Source of the DNA: Jimgerdemannia flammicorona
Taxonomy: Eukaryota > Mucoromycota > Endogonomycetes > Endogonales > Endogonaceae
Length of the DNA stretch: 47,226 nucleotides
Assembly: GCA_003990745.1 (NCBI GenBank)
Contig: RBNI01000056.1
Coordinates: forward strand, 1 to 47,226
Direction of reading: 5' to 3'
Within the stretch, counting starts at the first letter, position 1; each line of letters starts with the position of its first letter. Made by a program: the position numbers and the translations under genes. The notes under the pieces are model-generated. The model was not told the DNA's origin. It ran no database searches and worked only from the letters and a program-made list of their open reading frames with translations. Positions 31,791-45,000 of the stretch are shown piece by piece.

Positions 31791-33740
31791 GATGCTTCCT
31801 CACCCCACTCTAAACCCTTCTGTGAATTCCTACAAGTTGGTATAAAGCCCAACCTCTGAACTGGAATTTATCCTGAACTATCTGACAATCTGGAGAGAAT
31901 TGAACCTGACATATAAGGACAATTTGACCTCCACACCTGCAACAAGTGGGACAAACTTCATTCAAAGAAAGAAGTACTCTGATTAAACCAGCAAATAGGC
32001 GAAACCTTATTCACTGAACTCCTTGCACTACATCCAGCAAGTCAAGATGAAGAAGGTCTTATAGAAGCCTTCTTTACTCTTCTTAACAAGAGTTTTGTCA
32101 GCTCCACAAACCCAAGCAACCTAGGATAACCAGCAGCAGTCTTTCTAGCCTTAGTTCCTCATGAAGCCCAAGTCTCTGTAGCCAAGTGGCTCAACTCTAC
32201 TGACTTTCACCGTACCAGGACCAAGACTGCATTATACTACCGATTCCAGAACAGCAAGACTCACCATATCCTTAAGGAAGAAGCAAGAGAAACCCTTCAT
32301 CAACTACCTGATCCTGAATCTGAAGCAGGCCCTGCTATAGCCCTACCTGAATCCAAAACCAATACTGAACCAGAACTTGACTTTGAATTAAGTCCTTCTG
32401 AAATCAGATATATAACTGATTCTGTCTACTTTGATGCCGAGCAAACCCAAGTACATGGGGACCAAACTGAAGAGGAGGAGGAGTATCTCAGTGAATTTGA
32501 TCCCAGATATACTGCCGAAGGAGACAAACCTCCATCAGGACAAAACATACCTACACAGTAATAGACAGCTATCTATCAAGTCCTTACTCCAGATCCACAA
32601 CTATTACTCCAGCAACTTACACAGACCCAAAGAACCCCATCACACTCTACACCAGTACCTCAAGTAGTACCAGTAACACTACTACCAGCAGTCCAACCAC
32701 CTCTAGTAAACAACATGGCAAACCAACAGATTCTAGACCTTACAGCCCAGGTAGCCATTATGGCAGCAACCATTACTGCCTTAGCTGAACAGACCCAACC
32801 TACAAAAAATCTGAGTCTACTTACCTTCAATGGTACTGCACAAGAAGTCTAAAGCTTCATCAGTATACATAGTTGACACCAACTTCGAAGCCAATCAATG
32901 GACCAATGAATGAGTCGCTGACTATGTTCTGACAAACAATCAAGACTACACTCTGGAACAACTCTTTGCTACCACTACAGCCTATGTCCACTGAGTTGTT
33001 ACATTCTTCCAAGGACCTGCTAAAGAATGGTGGTAAACCCTTCTTGAAAAACCCCTCACATGGGACACCCGACCTGCAGTAGTGGCTCAGAATACAACAA
33101 ACAATGCCCCAGGATATAGAGCCCATCCTGTAGCCCCTGGACTTAAACAACTCATGATTGCTCAATATCACAGCGAAACCATGATCACTGAATTCTGAGT
33201 AAAACTCTACAACCTCAAATTCGATGTACATGGCAAGGAGGAATTTGAAACCTTCTGTACAAAACTCGAGTCACTCCTGAACACTGTTGGCCTAGGATAT
33301 ATTGCCAATGATGAAGCATGAAATGGTACAAGAGCAGATTATTTATTTGATGCCCTACCTGAATGGCTTACTAGAAAATCTGAGAACAAGGATGCCCAGT
33401 TGGTTGTGACCACCAACAATGGTGCCTGGCAAGAATCAAGACCATGGTCAAGCGAATCTTAACAGCTGGACCAATTCTGCCCTGAAGACAATTCAACAAC
33501 AAGGAAAAAACTTGGTCCAAGAAAGAAGAACCCAAGCATGAAGCATCTCGAGCTCCCTCAACATCCACTTCATGGACACCCAGAAATCATGAACCCACCC
33601 AGCTGAGTACCTTCAAGAAACTCACTAAAGGTGAAAGGAATGAACTTAGAAGAAGTGGAGCATGCTTCTATTGCCGAAAGACAGGACATATGGCCAGTAC
33701 CTGCCCTAACCGAAAACCGCAAACAGCAACATGAGCAACT
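31791..33740 (+). pseudogene. Gypsy-1 Gag with CCHC zinc knuckle
   Basis: The frame starts right behind the 5' LTR; no clear start codon is visible. An N-terminal acidic region (EEEEEYLSEF near 32475) is followed by a capsid-like block (FFQGPAKEWW near 33010, then KLYNLKFDVHGKEEFETFC, about 33203-33259) in another frame. CFYCRKTGHMASTC (33663-33704) is a perfect C-x2-C-x4-H-x4-C knuckle that binds RNA. At least two frame changes (about 32850 and 33430) and several stops are present. The knuckle is in frame with Pol, so one Gag-Pol polyprotein is possible. Confidence 0.8.
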
Positions 33741-33839
33741 GTTATCACTCTGCACCACCTCAACAACCTGACCACCAGAACCCTAGACTTTGTCAAGTTA
33801 AGACAAACTGCCAAAGCCCCAACCAAAGGAAGTCAAAAA

Positions 33840-34200
33840 GCAGCTAGATATGACCTGTATATAGCTGAAGAAGCTACAGTCTCTAACCGAGAAGTCAAGC
33901 AAGTCTATACAGGAATCAGTATCCAAATTCCTGAAGGACATGTTGGAAGAATATGCTGTTGCAGCAGCCTAGCATTGAAAGGACTCTCAGTAGAAGGAGG
34001 AGTCATTGACGAAGATTACACAGGCAAAATTATTGTCCTCATCCGAAACCACAGTTGGACACCCTTCAAGATCCCTATAGGCTTCTGTATTGCCCAGATC
34101 CTATTTGAAAAAATCAAGTCAAACCTGACAGTCAAGGAAGTCCCTGAACTACTGCCTACCATCCAAGGATTCAAAGGATTCAGTTCATCAAACAAGGCCC
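33840..34200 (+). pseudogene. dUTPase domain of Gypsy-1 polyprotein
   Basis: All five trimeric dUTPase motifs are seen: ARYDL (33843-33857), CSSLALKGL (motif 2), GGVIDEDYTGKI (33996-34031, with catalytic Asp GAC 34008-34010 and the uracil-stacking Tyr TAC 34017-34019), PIGFCIAQIL (motif 4), and GFKGFSS (motif 5, about 34168-34188). The enzyme hydrolyses dUTP and keeps uracil out of cDNA. The stretch has no internal stop. It is in frame between the Gag knuckle and the protease. Retroviral dUTPases sit in other places; this order is unusual. Confidence 0.85.
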
Positions 34201-34399
34201 CAGTCCAATCTACTGTAAACAAAGAAGAACAATTCTATAAGAAAATCGAAGATGGATATGTACCAAGTGGCTGATGCCCCCATGACATTGGAATGTACTC
34301 TTCCCAAATGATTGATAATTGCTTCTCTTGTGTCAATAAATTGGCTCAAAGAAGAACCAATAGAAGGAAAGCTCCTACAACTGAAATCACTACCATTGG

Positions 34400-37300
34400 A
34401 TCAGACAAACTGCTTACACTTAAAGCTTTTGTCAACTGAGCACCTGTCAAGATCATGATAGACAGCAGTGCCTCAGACAACTTCATCAATGAAGAAACAG
34501 CCAACAGACTCAAGGTCTTTACCTCTCTGATATAACAAACTCAAGCAGTCGCCACAGCTGATGGAACCTCACATGTCATCAGCAAGGAAGTCCGCAATCT
34601 ACCCTTTTGAATTGGTGACTATCGAGTATATGTTACCCTCCAGATCATACCACTCCCTGACAATGAAATCATCCTTGGAACTCCATGGTTAAAACAAGAG
34701 AACCCCATGATCGATTGGGTAAACCATTCTCTGACCATCAAGAAAGGATGCCACAACTTCAAACTGCAAGGCAAAAAAGACCCACTCAACTCTAGTGACT
34801 CTGGACCAAACATCACCCACATCAACAAGCTACAACTCAAGAAATTAGCCAAGAAATGCCCTCTCTTTGCTATCTCCATCCGTCCATCCAAAGGAGAACC
34901 CGAGAACTCTGAAGAAGACTTTTCCAAAGTTGACAGCCATGTCAGACCACTACTCCAGAAATTCTAAGATATATTTCTGAAGAAGCTTCCAAAAGGCCTA
35001 CCTCCCAAACAAGCAGTGGACCATGCCATCAAGACTATTCCAGATGCTAAGCCAGCCTTCAAGTCAATCTACCATATATCTATGAGAGAAATCAATGCAC
35101 TCAAGAAAGAAATTGATGAACTCCTAGAACAAGGATTCATCAGACCCAGTATATCACCTTATGGTACACTAGTCCTCTTTGTTGTCAAGAAAGGAGGAGA
35201 CCTGCGAATATATATTGATTACTGTAACCTCAACGAACAGACCATCAAGAACTGCTGCCCACTATCCAGAATTGATGAAATATTCGATAGACTTACCAAC
35301 CCACAATTCATGAGCTCTTTTGATCTATGAAATGGTTACTGACAAATTGCCATGAAAGAAGAAGACATCTACAAGACAGCCTTCTGAACTCGCTATGGAC
35401 ATTTCGAATTCCTGGTTATGCCCTTTGACTTAACTAATGCTCCTGCAACCTTCCAGACACTGATGAATACCATCCTGTACCCATACCTGGACAAATTTGT
35501 TGTGGTCTACATTAACAACATCCTAGTCTTCAGCAAAACTCTGGAGGAATATCTCGAACACCTTGAACTAGTACTACTGAAACTCTGAGAAAACAGACTC
35601 TTCGCAAAACTCAGCAAGTACGAATTTCTCCTAAAAGAAATTCAATTCCTTGGACACATTGTTACACCAAATGGAATCAAAGTGGACCCCAGCAAAATCT
35701 CCACAATCAAGGATTGGCCCAGACCCAAGAAGCTGAAAGACCTCCAGTCATTCCTGGGATTAGCAAACTATTACAGACGATTTGTTGCCAACTTTGCCAA
35801 AATTACCACTGCCCTGACCCAAATGACCAAGCATAACAAGAAAGAAGAACAGCTCTGGACCATGAAACAAGAGAAAGACTTCAACAATCTTGCAAATTGG
35901 GGACCCGAACAAGATACCGCCTTTCAAGCATTGAAAGATACTTTGATAATCACTCCAGTACTTCAAGCAGCAAATCCTGCCCTACTATATGAAGTTACTA
36001 CTAATGCCTCTGACCTAGCTCTTGGAGCAGTACTCATGTAAGAATGACACCCTGTGGCCTATCACTCCCACAAGTTCAATGATATCGAAATCAACTATGT
36101 AATCCATGAGAAGAAAATGTTAGCTATCATAGACACTCTGATCAAATGGCGACCATACCTAGAAGGAGCACACTTCACTGTATTGACTGACCACAAGTCA
36201 CTAGTCAATATCAAGACTCAGGCTACTCTTTCTCAAAAGCAAACCAGATGGATGAAAGTCCTCACCAACTTTGACTATGAAATTCAGTACCACCCTGACA
36301 AGGAAAATATTGTTGCTGATGTAATCTCCAGACCACCCATTGAAGAAGTTATCCAAACTCTCACCCTGGTTACAAACTCCATCATAGAACAAATTATTAC
36401 AGCATGTGCTGATGATAAGGAAGCTCAAGCACTCCGAGAAATCCTAAACAGTGATGATACTGATAAGCATACCTGGTACAATCAATACCAACTCAAGGAC
36501 AATGCTATCTACTATAAGGACAGATTGTATGTTCTAAACAACCGAGACCTCCAAAGGACTATCCTATTCGAATATCATGATGCCCCTACAGCTGGACACT
36601 TAGAATTTGATAAATACTACAAAGTTATCTCCTGAAACTTCTATTGGCCCTGAATGGCAGATCAACTCAAGACCTATATCACTTCCTGTGATGCCTGCCA
36701 ATGGAACAAGTCCTCAACACTAGCAAAACCTGGTCTACTCCACCCTATCCCAGTACCATCCGCTAATTGAGAACAAGTCTCTATAGACTTCATTGTACAA
36801 CTACCCTAAACCAAGAATGAGAAAGATGCAATTATTGTCTTTGTGGACTATCTCAGCAAACAAGCTCACTTTGTATCAACCACTACCACTGCAACAGCAC
36901 CAGACATAGCTACACTCTTGTTTGACAATATCTTCTGCTATCATAGTCTTCCTAAGATCATTGTTAGTGACCGAGATCCAAAATTCACCAGCCATTTTTG
37001 GAAAGCCCTCCATGTGCATCTTAGAACAAAACTTGCACTATCTACAGCCTTTCATCCCGAAACTGATGGCCAAACTGAAAGAATGAACCAAACTCTGGAA
37101 CAAATACTAAGAAACTATGTTTCCTACAGACAAGATGATTGGCATAAACACCTTACTGCAGTTGAGTTTGCCTACAACAACAGCAAGCAAGCCTCTCTTG
37201 GAATGACTCCATTCTTTGCCAACACTGGACAAAACCCAAACACTCCTCTGACACTCATCCGAACCACTGAAGAATTCTCTACAGTCGAAGCTGTTGAAGA

Positions 37301-37850
37301 ATTCTTACTCCGAATATATAATCTAAGCCAGATCACAAGTGAGAATTTAATGTGAGCTCAAGAACAACAGTCACAGTATGTTAATCAACATCACTGAGAA
37401 GAAACCTTTGACATTGGAGAAAAAGTTCTACTAGACATCCGAGGATACCGAGTTGACAACCTCAAGCACAGACCATCTACAAAGCTGAACAGTAAGTTCA
37501 TTGGACCATTTGAAGTTATTTCACAAGTCTCTCCAACCTCCTATAAATTGGTGCTACCAGACACTATGAAGATTCATCCAGTCTTCAATGTCCAATGTCT
37601 CAAGTGATATAATGACAATGATGATGAACTATTCCCAAACCAAACAACAGAACCACCTGCACCAGTCATTATTAATGATCAGAAAGAATACAAAGTTGAA
37701 CAAATCCTCAACAAACATGGCCACAAGAACCACCCTGAGTATCTCATTAAATAGAAAGGTTATCTGATCCATGATGCAACATGGGAACCTAAGACCAATC
37801 TCCAGAATACTACCAATTTAGTTAGGAATATGATTTCTTGAACAACTAAA
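34400..37850 (+). pseudogene. Gypsy-1 protease, RT, RNase H, integrase, chromodomain
   Basis: One frame throughout. Protease: VKIMIDSSASDNFINEE (DSSA at 34461-34472; canonical DSGA) and EIILGTPWL. RT: LDLRIYIDYCNLN-like motif near 35203, [16 protein letters not shown], catalytic box YINN (35508-35519, canonical YLDD). RNase H: LYEVTTNASDLALGAVL and HPDKENIVADVISR. Integrase: a GHLEFDKYY zinc region, DYLSKQAHFVSTTT, SDRDPKFTSHFW and NNSKQASLGMTPF. Chromodomain: EYKVEQILNKHG (37686-) with YLIHDATWEP; it targets integration to modified histones. Stops are mostly TGA at expected Arg (for example near 35328, 35340 and 35386). Catalytic Asp loss and stops show it is dead. Confidence 0.9.
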
Positions 37851-38279
37851 ATCTGAACACTCCTGTACCTATCAGTTCATACTATATATTATATATACCC
37901 TCCTGAACATTATAATTATCATGAACCTAATCAAGAACTCAGCAAAACAAAAGAATACCAACCCTCTGGAAAAATAGCAAAACTGAAAGCAAGCCTATTC
38001 TCCCCATACCACTGATAGGAAACAAGGCATAGACATTTAAGAAGATTTCTAGAGGAAATTCTCCAGCAGTGAATAATGTTAGAATCACCTCTGGCACATG
38101 GCATTGAACACACAACTCTTTAACATATGAATTCAACGCATTAGGCAACTATACTATGAGTATACCACTTTCTGAAAAAATGGACTTTACCAGACTTTTG
38201 ACCTCCCAAATGGTGTAACAATACTAGAACAAAATTAGAAGGCTCCAACAAGGATGTCGAAAGCTAAGAAGGAGAGAGT
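37851..38279 (+). other. Gypsy-1 sequence between Pol and 3' LTR
   Basis: No recognisable domain, and frames are short. It ends in a purine-rich tract (AAGAAGGAGAGAG) that is the likely polypurine primer for plus-strand synthesis. Confidence 0.5.
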
Positions 38280-40340
38280 TGTAAGTGCACAACCTCCAAG
38301 CCACAGAAATCATACATCACCCTCTTAACAAGCTACTAAAATTACACATGACCTCTGAACAAATCTGGAAATCACCTGTGTGATCATGAAGCTGAGTCAA
38401 CAGAAGTCACAGCATACAAAGCTGAGTCAATATGAAGTCATGGAACACAAGGTTCATACAAACGGAATCTTACCAATCAAGAATAGATGCATATATACCA
38501 AGCCCCAAGATGCATCAAAAGAGAACCAAAACAAACAACAACCACAACTTCCAAACACACAAACATGACCACTGAGATCTACAACCACATCCATGCTGAC
38601 ATTTGGAATACCATTGTCAATCGAGCCACACCCCCTCTGCCCCTTATGAATATCTATAGCTGAGCACTCCTCTACTTCATGAAAGCCCGATGGAATGCCC
38701 TGAACATACTTAATAAGGCCCACCGGATTGGACAAATCTCAAGCTACTACCAGATCGGCTGCCTCCTGGAAGATATGGTCGAACACCACCATGATACAGA
38801 CATTACCCAGATGTCTCAACACTAGAAACTCATTGCCCGCAAACACCGAGAACTCTTCTATAAGTACAGCACCTTTATTCTCTGCCTCTGAGTTACTACA
38901 AGTGAAATGGTTGCTACCCTGTCCTATGGCCAAATCGATGATATGATACAAGAACTCAACCACAAGTATCTCAAGTATGTTGAAACCACAGACAGAACCT
39001 TCCCGCACCCTGATGACCACATTCTACAAATGCCCCAAGTTGGATATGCTATGAAGGATGTCTACGATATAATCAACTTCGACAAAGACGAAGCAGAAGA
39101 CAATGATTCTTCCAACACTGACATGACCTCAAGCCAAGGGTCTCTACCAACCCTGATCACACTGCCAACCTTACCGATGAACTTACAACAGTTCATAACT
39201 ACATACGAGACATATTGGGACAATGACCACTGGCATAAATACTAATCTGCATTCACCCCTGATTATTTCAACTATAATGAAGAGACTGGAGAATACAACC
39301 TGTATCTTCAGACAACTCTCGAAGTCAAACCAACCACTCCACCACCCGAGTATGAGCAATATGAACCACAGCTGCTAGCTTACTACAACCCCACGACTTA
39401 TAGTACTTTAACCTATAGAAGGTATGCAGACAGTGAATCCAATGAAAGCGAAAACAATATACCACTTCTTCGCCCACCAACTCCTTATCCAGCATATGAG
39501 ACAGATGATGCTATCCTGTGGGATGGAGATGAAGTTCCAATGTATTACTATCTCAGTAAACAAGGAGAAGTAATCCGTGAACTACTTTTCCTAGACAACT
39601 ACTTCATCAGAGATGAAGCAATCAATGGCGATATAATTGAAGACTATCCAGACAGTGTCTAAAACTATAAATAGGTTAGTAGTCATAGTATAGTTAGATT
39701 AGCCTTGTATGACGTGACTGTGAACTGACTCAGTAGTCAGATGATCTCTTGATATGTCAGATCACTATTGTACTACGTGACTGCATTCCAACTCAGCAAA
39801 GCACTTAGTGCTACACCCATATTTAGCATAGTCCAGATAGCCCCTCACTAGTATAAATACCCACTCCCCCAGACCTCAGAATCTCAGACCTGAACAATCT
39901 GAACACAACTCCTGAGCACTTCCCCACAATATCCCTTCACACAACTACTCCTAGTATAGCAATATCATGAATAGTGAATAAATCTATTTAATAACCCACA
40001 AATCACTCTTAAGTAAATCTGCTCCCCATTAGGTCCTACTTCTAACTCTGTCATGAAATTTTCTAATTGGGTATTGTCTGCAGTGATACACCAATTCAAC
40101 TAAGCTGGTCTTAGTTTTTTGAACTTCCCGAAATATGGAAAATCCTGGATATCCAAAACTAGTCCAAAAAAGGACTTTGGTTGAGATGTCAATCTAATCC
40201 TGATATCAATAAGCATAGAGGATGTACTCCATACGAAATTGATCTTGACCATAAGTAAACAATCTTCTAGAATATCCAGAACTTCCAGAAAACACTTCCA
40301 GAACTATGTAACAGTTACCCTAAAAAGCAACCCTCTTACA
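38280..40340 (+). repeat. Gypsy-1 3' LTR, 2061 bp
   Basis: Counterpart of 29691-31752 with the same landmarks. Where one LTR reads CA the other often reads TG (for example GCACA against GTGCA near the start), the mark of an ancestral CG that decayed on different strands. Confidence 0.9.
38565..39662 (+). pseudogene. U3-encoded accessory ORF, 3' LTR copy
   Basis: The same 366-codon length as the 5' copy, ATG to TAA, with no length change between copies. Three interior stops are present; two of them are sense in the 5' copy (CAG and CAA), and the TGA after IYS is shared. PPEY is kept, but the second PPxY reads LLAY. In a full-length genomic transcript this copy, near the 3' end, would be the one available for translation, as with retroviral LTR accessory genes; a spliced or internal transcript would be needed. 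Confidence 0.7.
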
Positions 40341-42039
40341 AATCTCTTCAGTTAAGTAAAAATGTTCCTATATCGAAAAGTGCCCAACAGCCTATTTACA
40401 TTCAGAGAAAAAATATTAGTTGTACTATTCATAATGAAATATGGTATGTTATCAATTCCAGCTCTACTGCTCTAAGTTTATCTCTTTCTGTACCATGTCC
40501 AGATTATGTTCTACAGTCACTGCCTCCTTTTCAGTCCTCTGAGCCTCCAATCCAGTCAATTACTCATTCATCTCCCCATCTGCCTTCTCCTCAAACTCCT
40601 CTTGATACTTCAGGCAGACCTTCTGCTAGAGCTGTAATCCATGATACTTGGCCCAGTAGTATTTAGCCCTCTCACCTGTGATACCTGCTAGCTCCACCTC
40701 CTACTCCTTATCTACCTCATACCCTTCCTTTTCCAGATATACCACAAGAATTTCTACCTTCAAAGCCATCACCACTCTATTCCCCTATAGGATCTATACT
40801 CAATGTTCATCACTCATTACTCTCAGGTCCACCTCCCCCAACTCCTCAGCCATCAGGTTATTCATTATCTTGCATATCCAAAGGAGGTTCTCTACCTCCT
40901 TCCCTCCAGGAGTTGCTGGCCTCCCTCTATCCAGTATTGTGGTGTCAGCTCTGGTACTTGTAGACTCATCTCATACCTCTGGGACATCCACCAGTTCCTC
41001 CTCTCCAACTGCCACCACTTATTCTCTATTCACCACCTCTGGCACTCCAAATTGTACTCACTGGGCCCCCCACAATGGCACATTCTCTATCACCCTGCAT
41101 TGGGAAGCTGGACCTTATCTAATAAGAGGAGTAGGGGTAGGTGAGACCTCCCAGTCCTCCTTCCAGATCTCAAATATACCATCAGCATACAGGTCCTTAC
41201 CAGTCACCTCTCTGTCCACTCCTGTCCCCTTCACTGCATTTCTGCCACCCTCGCTAGCCCAGACACTCACTTTGGCACCCCCTGCCTCTACCATTCTATC
41301 TGCATCCTTCTGTGGTCCACCCTCCAGCTTAGCTAGTAGCTCCCTCTGTCTCTTATGTCTCTGAGCTCTTTCCCACTACCCCTTATCTACTCAAATCCAC
41401 TTTCCATCTACTATCTCCAAGTGTGTTCACTCTACAAAAGTCTTCTAAGCCCTTGCCTGCTACTCAACAGCACCTCTCAGCTCTTCCAGCACTTCCAATA
41501 AGTCCTCCTTCTCCTTCTCACTCCTCTTCACCCTTGTCACCTTATATAAGATTGCCCCTCAGACCATCACCAAAGGTCAGTTCCTCATCTTCCCAGTAGT
41601 CTCCTTCTCTACTAGCCAAATCCTCACATCTACATTCCCAGTTCTGAGCAAGGTCTCTTCTCAGACTCTGAATCTGATATCCACTACCTCTCTATATCCC
41701 TCTATGACCTCTTCAACTCTTCTCCTCATCTCCACTACTATCATTGTGAGTACTTCTTTCACCAACAGTTGCACTACCCTGGGATCTCATCTCAGGCAAC
41801 ATGCCATTGGAACACACATCTCCCCCATAGTCAGTCTAACCTTCAGTACCTCCTCCAAGGGCCCAGCCTCCTCAAAGCCCACCTCCACTCTCTTCAATCC
41901 CTTCAGAAACTTTATGGATGCTGCTCTGGCCACCTGCTTAGTAATAAGCCCCATTACCATTTTCACCATCACTGCTAGGCCCCAGAAGCATAGTATAATC
42001 ATAAATGCTGAGATTGATTTTTTGAGTAACAAGATTACC
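40341..42039 (-). mobile_element. LINE-B middle part: ORF1 and start of ORF2
   Basis: The minus strand runs from the right inversion breakpoint (counterpart of LINE-A 7973) to the Gypsy-1 insertion. It has the ORF1 stretch LLKKSISAFMIILCFWGLAV matching LINE-A LLKKSISEFAVIMCFRGLVV, then the Glu-rich region, and ends in the ORF2 opening STTNIFSLNVN. Plus-strand frames here are shadows. Frames carry stops. Confidence 0.85.
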
Positions 42040-42040
42040 T

Positions 42041-45000
42041 AGACCTTCTGTCATCCAAGTCTCCAGCCTAATCAGCATCACACATGCCGGAAAGGCTTAC
42101 CGTAATGGTACTCCCGCTTACTCCCTTATCATCCAGATTGAGCATATAGCTCTTTGTGCCTTTAATATATCTGAATATATACTTGATTGCTATCCAATGT
42201 GAGTTGTTATAGTACGATGTATATTGCGCCACTTTGTTGATTGCATATGATAGGTTGGGTCTTATCCCAAGCATCAGATACATAAGGGATCCTACCACTT
42301 GTTGATAGGGAATATCATTGTTGTTGGGTGTATCAGACTTCTTTAATCTCACAGACATCTCCATCAGTATTCCGACTGGCTTACACTCACTCATGCCGAA
42401 CCACTCGAGTATTGTCTGAATGTAGGCTTCTTGGCTTAGGTGTATAGTATATGTACTCCTGTCACATATGATGGATATCCCCAAAAGGAAAGACGTGTCA
42501 CCCAGATCTGTCATTTTGAACTTCTTGTATAGTACTACCTTTACTTCGTTAATCTCATTTGTCATTCCAACCAGAATGATATCATTGACCCAAATTCCCA
42601 GGTATACCATTTCTGAGAATATATGACGAGTATATATGTATGGGTCTACTTTGCATTATTTGAACCCATTCTCTTCTATAAGATAATTGTTGATCTTTCG
42701 ATTCCATAGTCTCGCTGCCTGTTTTATACTGTAGAGGCCTTTGCATAGTCTGCATACTAACTCCTTCTCATTATCATAGAGTTCGTATCCTTGTGGTTGA
42801 AGAACATATAGTTCGGTATCCACATCTCTATTTAGAAAGGCTGTCTTAATATCTATTTGATGTATCTCGTAGTCATACTTGGCTCCAATTGCAAGAAGTA
42901 TTCTAAGCGAAGTAAGCTTAAATACCAGGGAAAAGGTCTTGTCATAGTTAACCCCAAAGTCTTGTAAATACCCCTTTGCCACAAATCAGGCCTTGTATCA
43001 CTCTATACTGCTGTTGCTATCGCGCTTGATTTTATATACCCATTAGGATCCTATGGCTTGTCAATTTGCCAGAAGAGAGACCAAGTCCCACATATCATTC
43101 TCAATGAGTGAGTTATACTCCTCATCTATAGCCTTTTTCCACTTCTTTTTATTGTTTGATTGAATGGCTTCATCATAGTGTGCTGGCTCACTGGTCATTA
43201 CTATGTAAGCACATTTGCAGGCATAGTTCACATGATGTTGTTTGCGATGAGATGACTTGAGTGGGTCCCAGTAACTTCCCAGATCTGCTTGAACTTCGTT
43301 GTCCATCCCAGACTTGTGCTTTTTCTTGCCCTTCAGAGAGATATTCTCTTTGTTATCTGAAATCTCCATAATTCTTGGTTCAGAGGGTCTCATAGGTACT
43401 TGCGCCATTGATCTTGTAGGCATAGATTGTACTGTTGTTGCCAGAATCATTGGTGTAGTTGCATTCACCATTGGCATAGTTCCACTCGCCGTTGGATTGA
43501 TTATAGGTATAGGAATTTCCACGCAAATTTCCTTTGCTTTCTCTTTGAACTGAATGTTATGAGAGATGACTATACTGTGCTTTTGTGTGTTCCACAACCT
43601 ATACACTGACCCGTCATATCTAAGGAATATATGCTTATCTACTTTAGGCTCGAATTTTCCTCTATTTCTGCTTTTATTCAATATGTAAGCCTCGCTTCCA
43701 AATGTCCATAAGTGCGAGATGTCGGGCTTGGATCTGCTCCACAGTTCTTCAGGTGTAAGGTTATCATCCTTAGACTATATGTCACTTTCTTTGCTTATGG
43801 CTCAAGAAATGCATCAATTACGTATATACACTACCATGTTCAATGCTTCAGCCCAGAAGGATTGTGGCAAACCAGCTACATTCATTATCATTCAGGCCAT
43901 CTTGATGATCATTTGATTGAACCATTTCACTATGCTATTTTGTTGTGGAGTATAAGGAGCCGTTCTAGTATGTTGTATTCTATACCCTTTTAAGAATTGT
44001 TTAAAGGACTTATTTATGTATTCTGTCCCATTATCTGAGCATAGTATCCCTACCTGATGTTTTATATCATTCTCCACACTTGCCTTGAATTCTTTAAATT
44101 TCTCAAATACTTCACTCTTTGCTGAGAGAAAGTACATATGGGCCTTATGAGTGTAATTATCAATGAAAGTAATAAAATACTTCTTCCTGGAATGTGATGA
44201 TATATGCATGGGACCACAGATATCCATATATATAAGATTGAGTATGCTGCTCACTCATTTCGTCCATTCCTGAAAAGACTTCCGAGAAGCCTTATTCACT
44301 GCACAGTCATCACAAAAGAAGTTCAGAGATATACAGTTCGGCAATCCTTTTACTGAGTTATTCCTCATTATCTATTCTAAGCTTGTCTGGCCGATGTGTC
44401 CTAACCGTTCATGCTATATATACCAGGTGTTGTTTGTCATTGTGGAGTGTGCTGATGTACCATTTGGCATGCCATTGATTGCATAAAGATTTCCTCTTTT
44501 CGATGCATACATTAATTCCTTATTGTTCTTTAGATCGATTACTATTACTCCATTTGGGCATATGTTTACTCCTTTGTCTCCTTGGGCCATCATTCGTCCT
44601 ATTGAGAAGAGATTTTTGCCTATATCCAGAGCATAGAGTATGTCTGCAAAGGTGCCTGAGGGTTCTTTGATCTTTTCATGTAGGTGTATTCTGACATTTC
44701 CTTTGTCCTGAGCATAGATTACATTGTTGTCGCCTAGTTTGATAGGTATGGGATACTCAAACTTCTCATACATAGAGAATCATTCGCAGTGTACCATCAT
44801 ATATTGTGTTGTGCCGGAATCTATGAGCCAAACTTCTTTGCTGCACACATTAGTGCTTGTGCTTACATTTACATATTGGCAGCTCTCCGCCTCTATGAAA
44901 AACATCCCATCGCTGCTCTGATTGTTGGTGTCCACGACATTTGCCTGATCACATTGGTCTCTCTTTTCTTTCTTCTTTAGATTACAGTCTTGGATGCAAT

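Larger units (their letters stand above)
29691..40340 (+). mobile_element. Gypsy-1, complete chromodomain Ty3/gypsy element
   Basis: 10.65 kb bounded by LTRs of about 2.06 kb that start TGTAAG and end CTTACA, with a 5-bp duplication AATCT. Internal order: Gag with a CCHC knuckle, dUTPase, protease, RT, RNase H, integrase, chromodomain. Stops are mostly TGA where Arg is expected. A purine-rich tract (AAGAAGGAGAGAG, about 38267-38279) precedes the 3' LTR. The LTRs agree at roughly nine in ten positions where I compared them by eye (the first ~190 bases). Confidence 0.92.
19109..42040. other. Inverted segment, about 22.9 kb
   Basis: At the left breakpoint LINE-B 5' joins Copia-1 3'; at the right breakpoint, read on the minus strand, Copia-1 5' joins the LINE-B remainder. 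Flipping this segment restores an unbroken LINE-B, an unbroken Copia-1 and an unbroken Gypsy-2 dUTPase at once. The LINE-B 16-bp and Copia-1 5-bp target duplications both support this. ACAGGA is present at the LINE and copia breakpoints in opposite orientation before inversion, so microhomology may have mediated it. Confidence 0.85.

Noticed and set aside
40678..41364. 228-codon plus-strand frame rich in Ser, Thr and Pro
   Set aside because: It is the shadow of LINE-B ORF1, which runs on the minus strand here and matches LINE-A.
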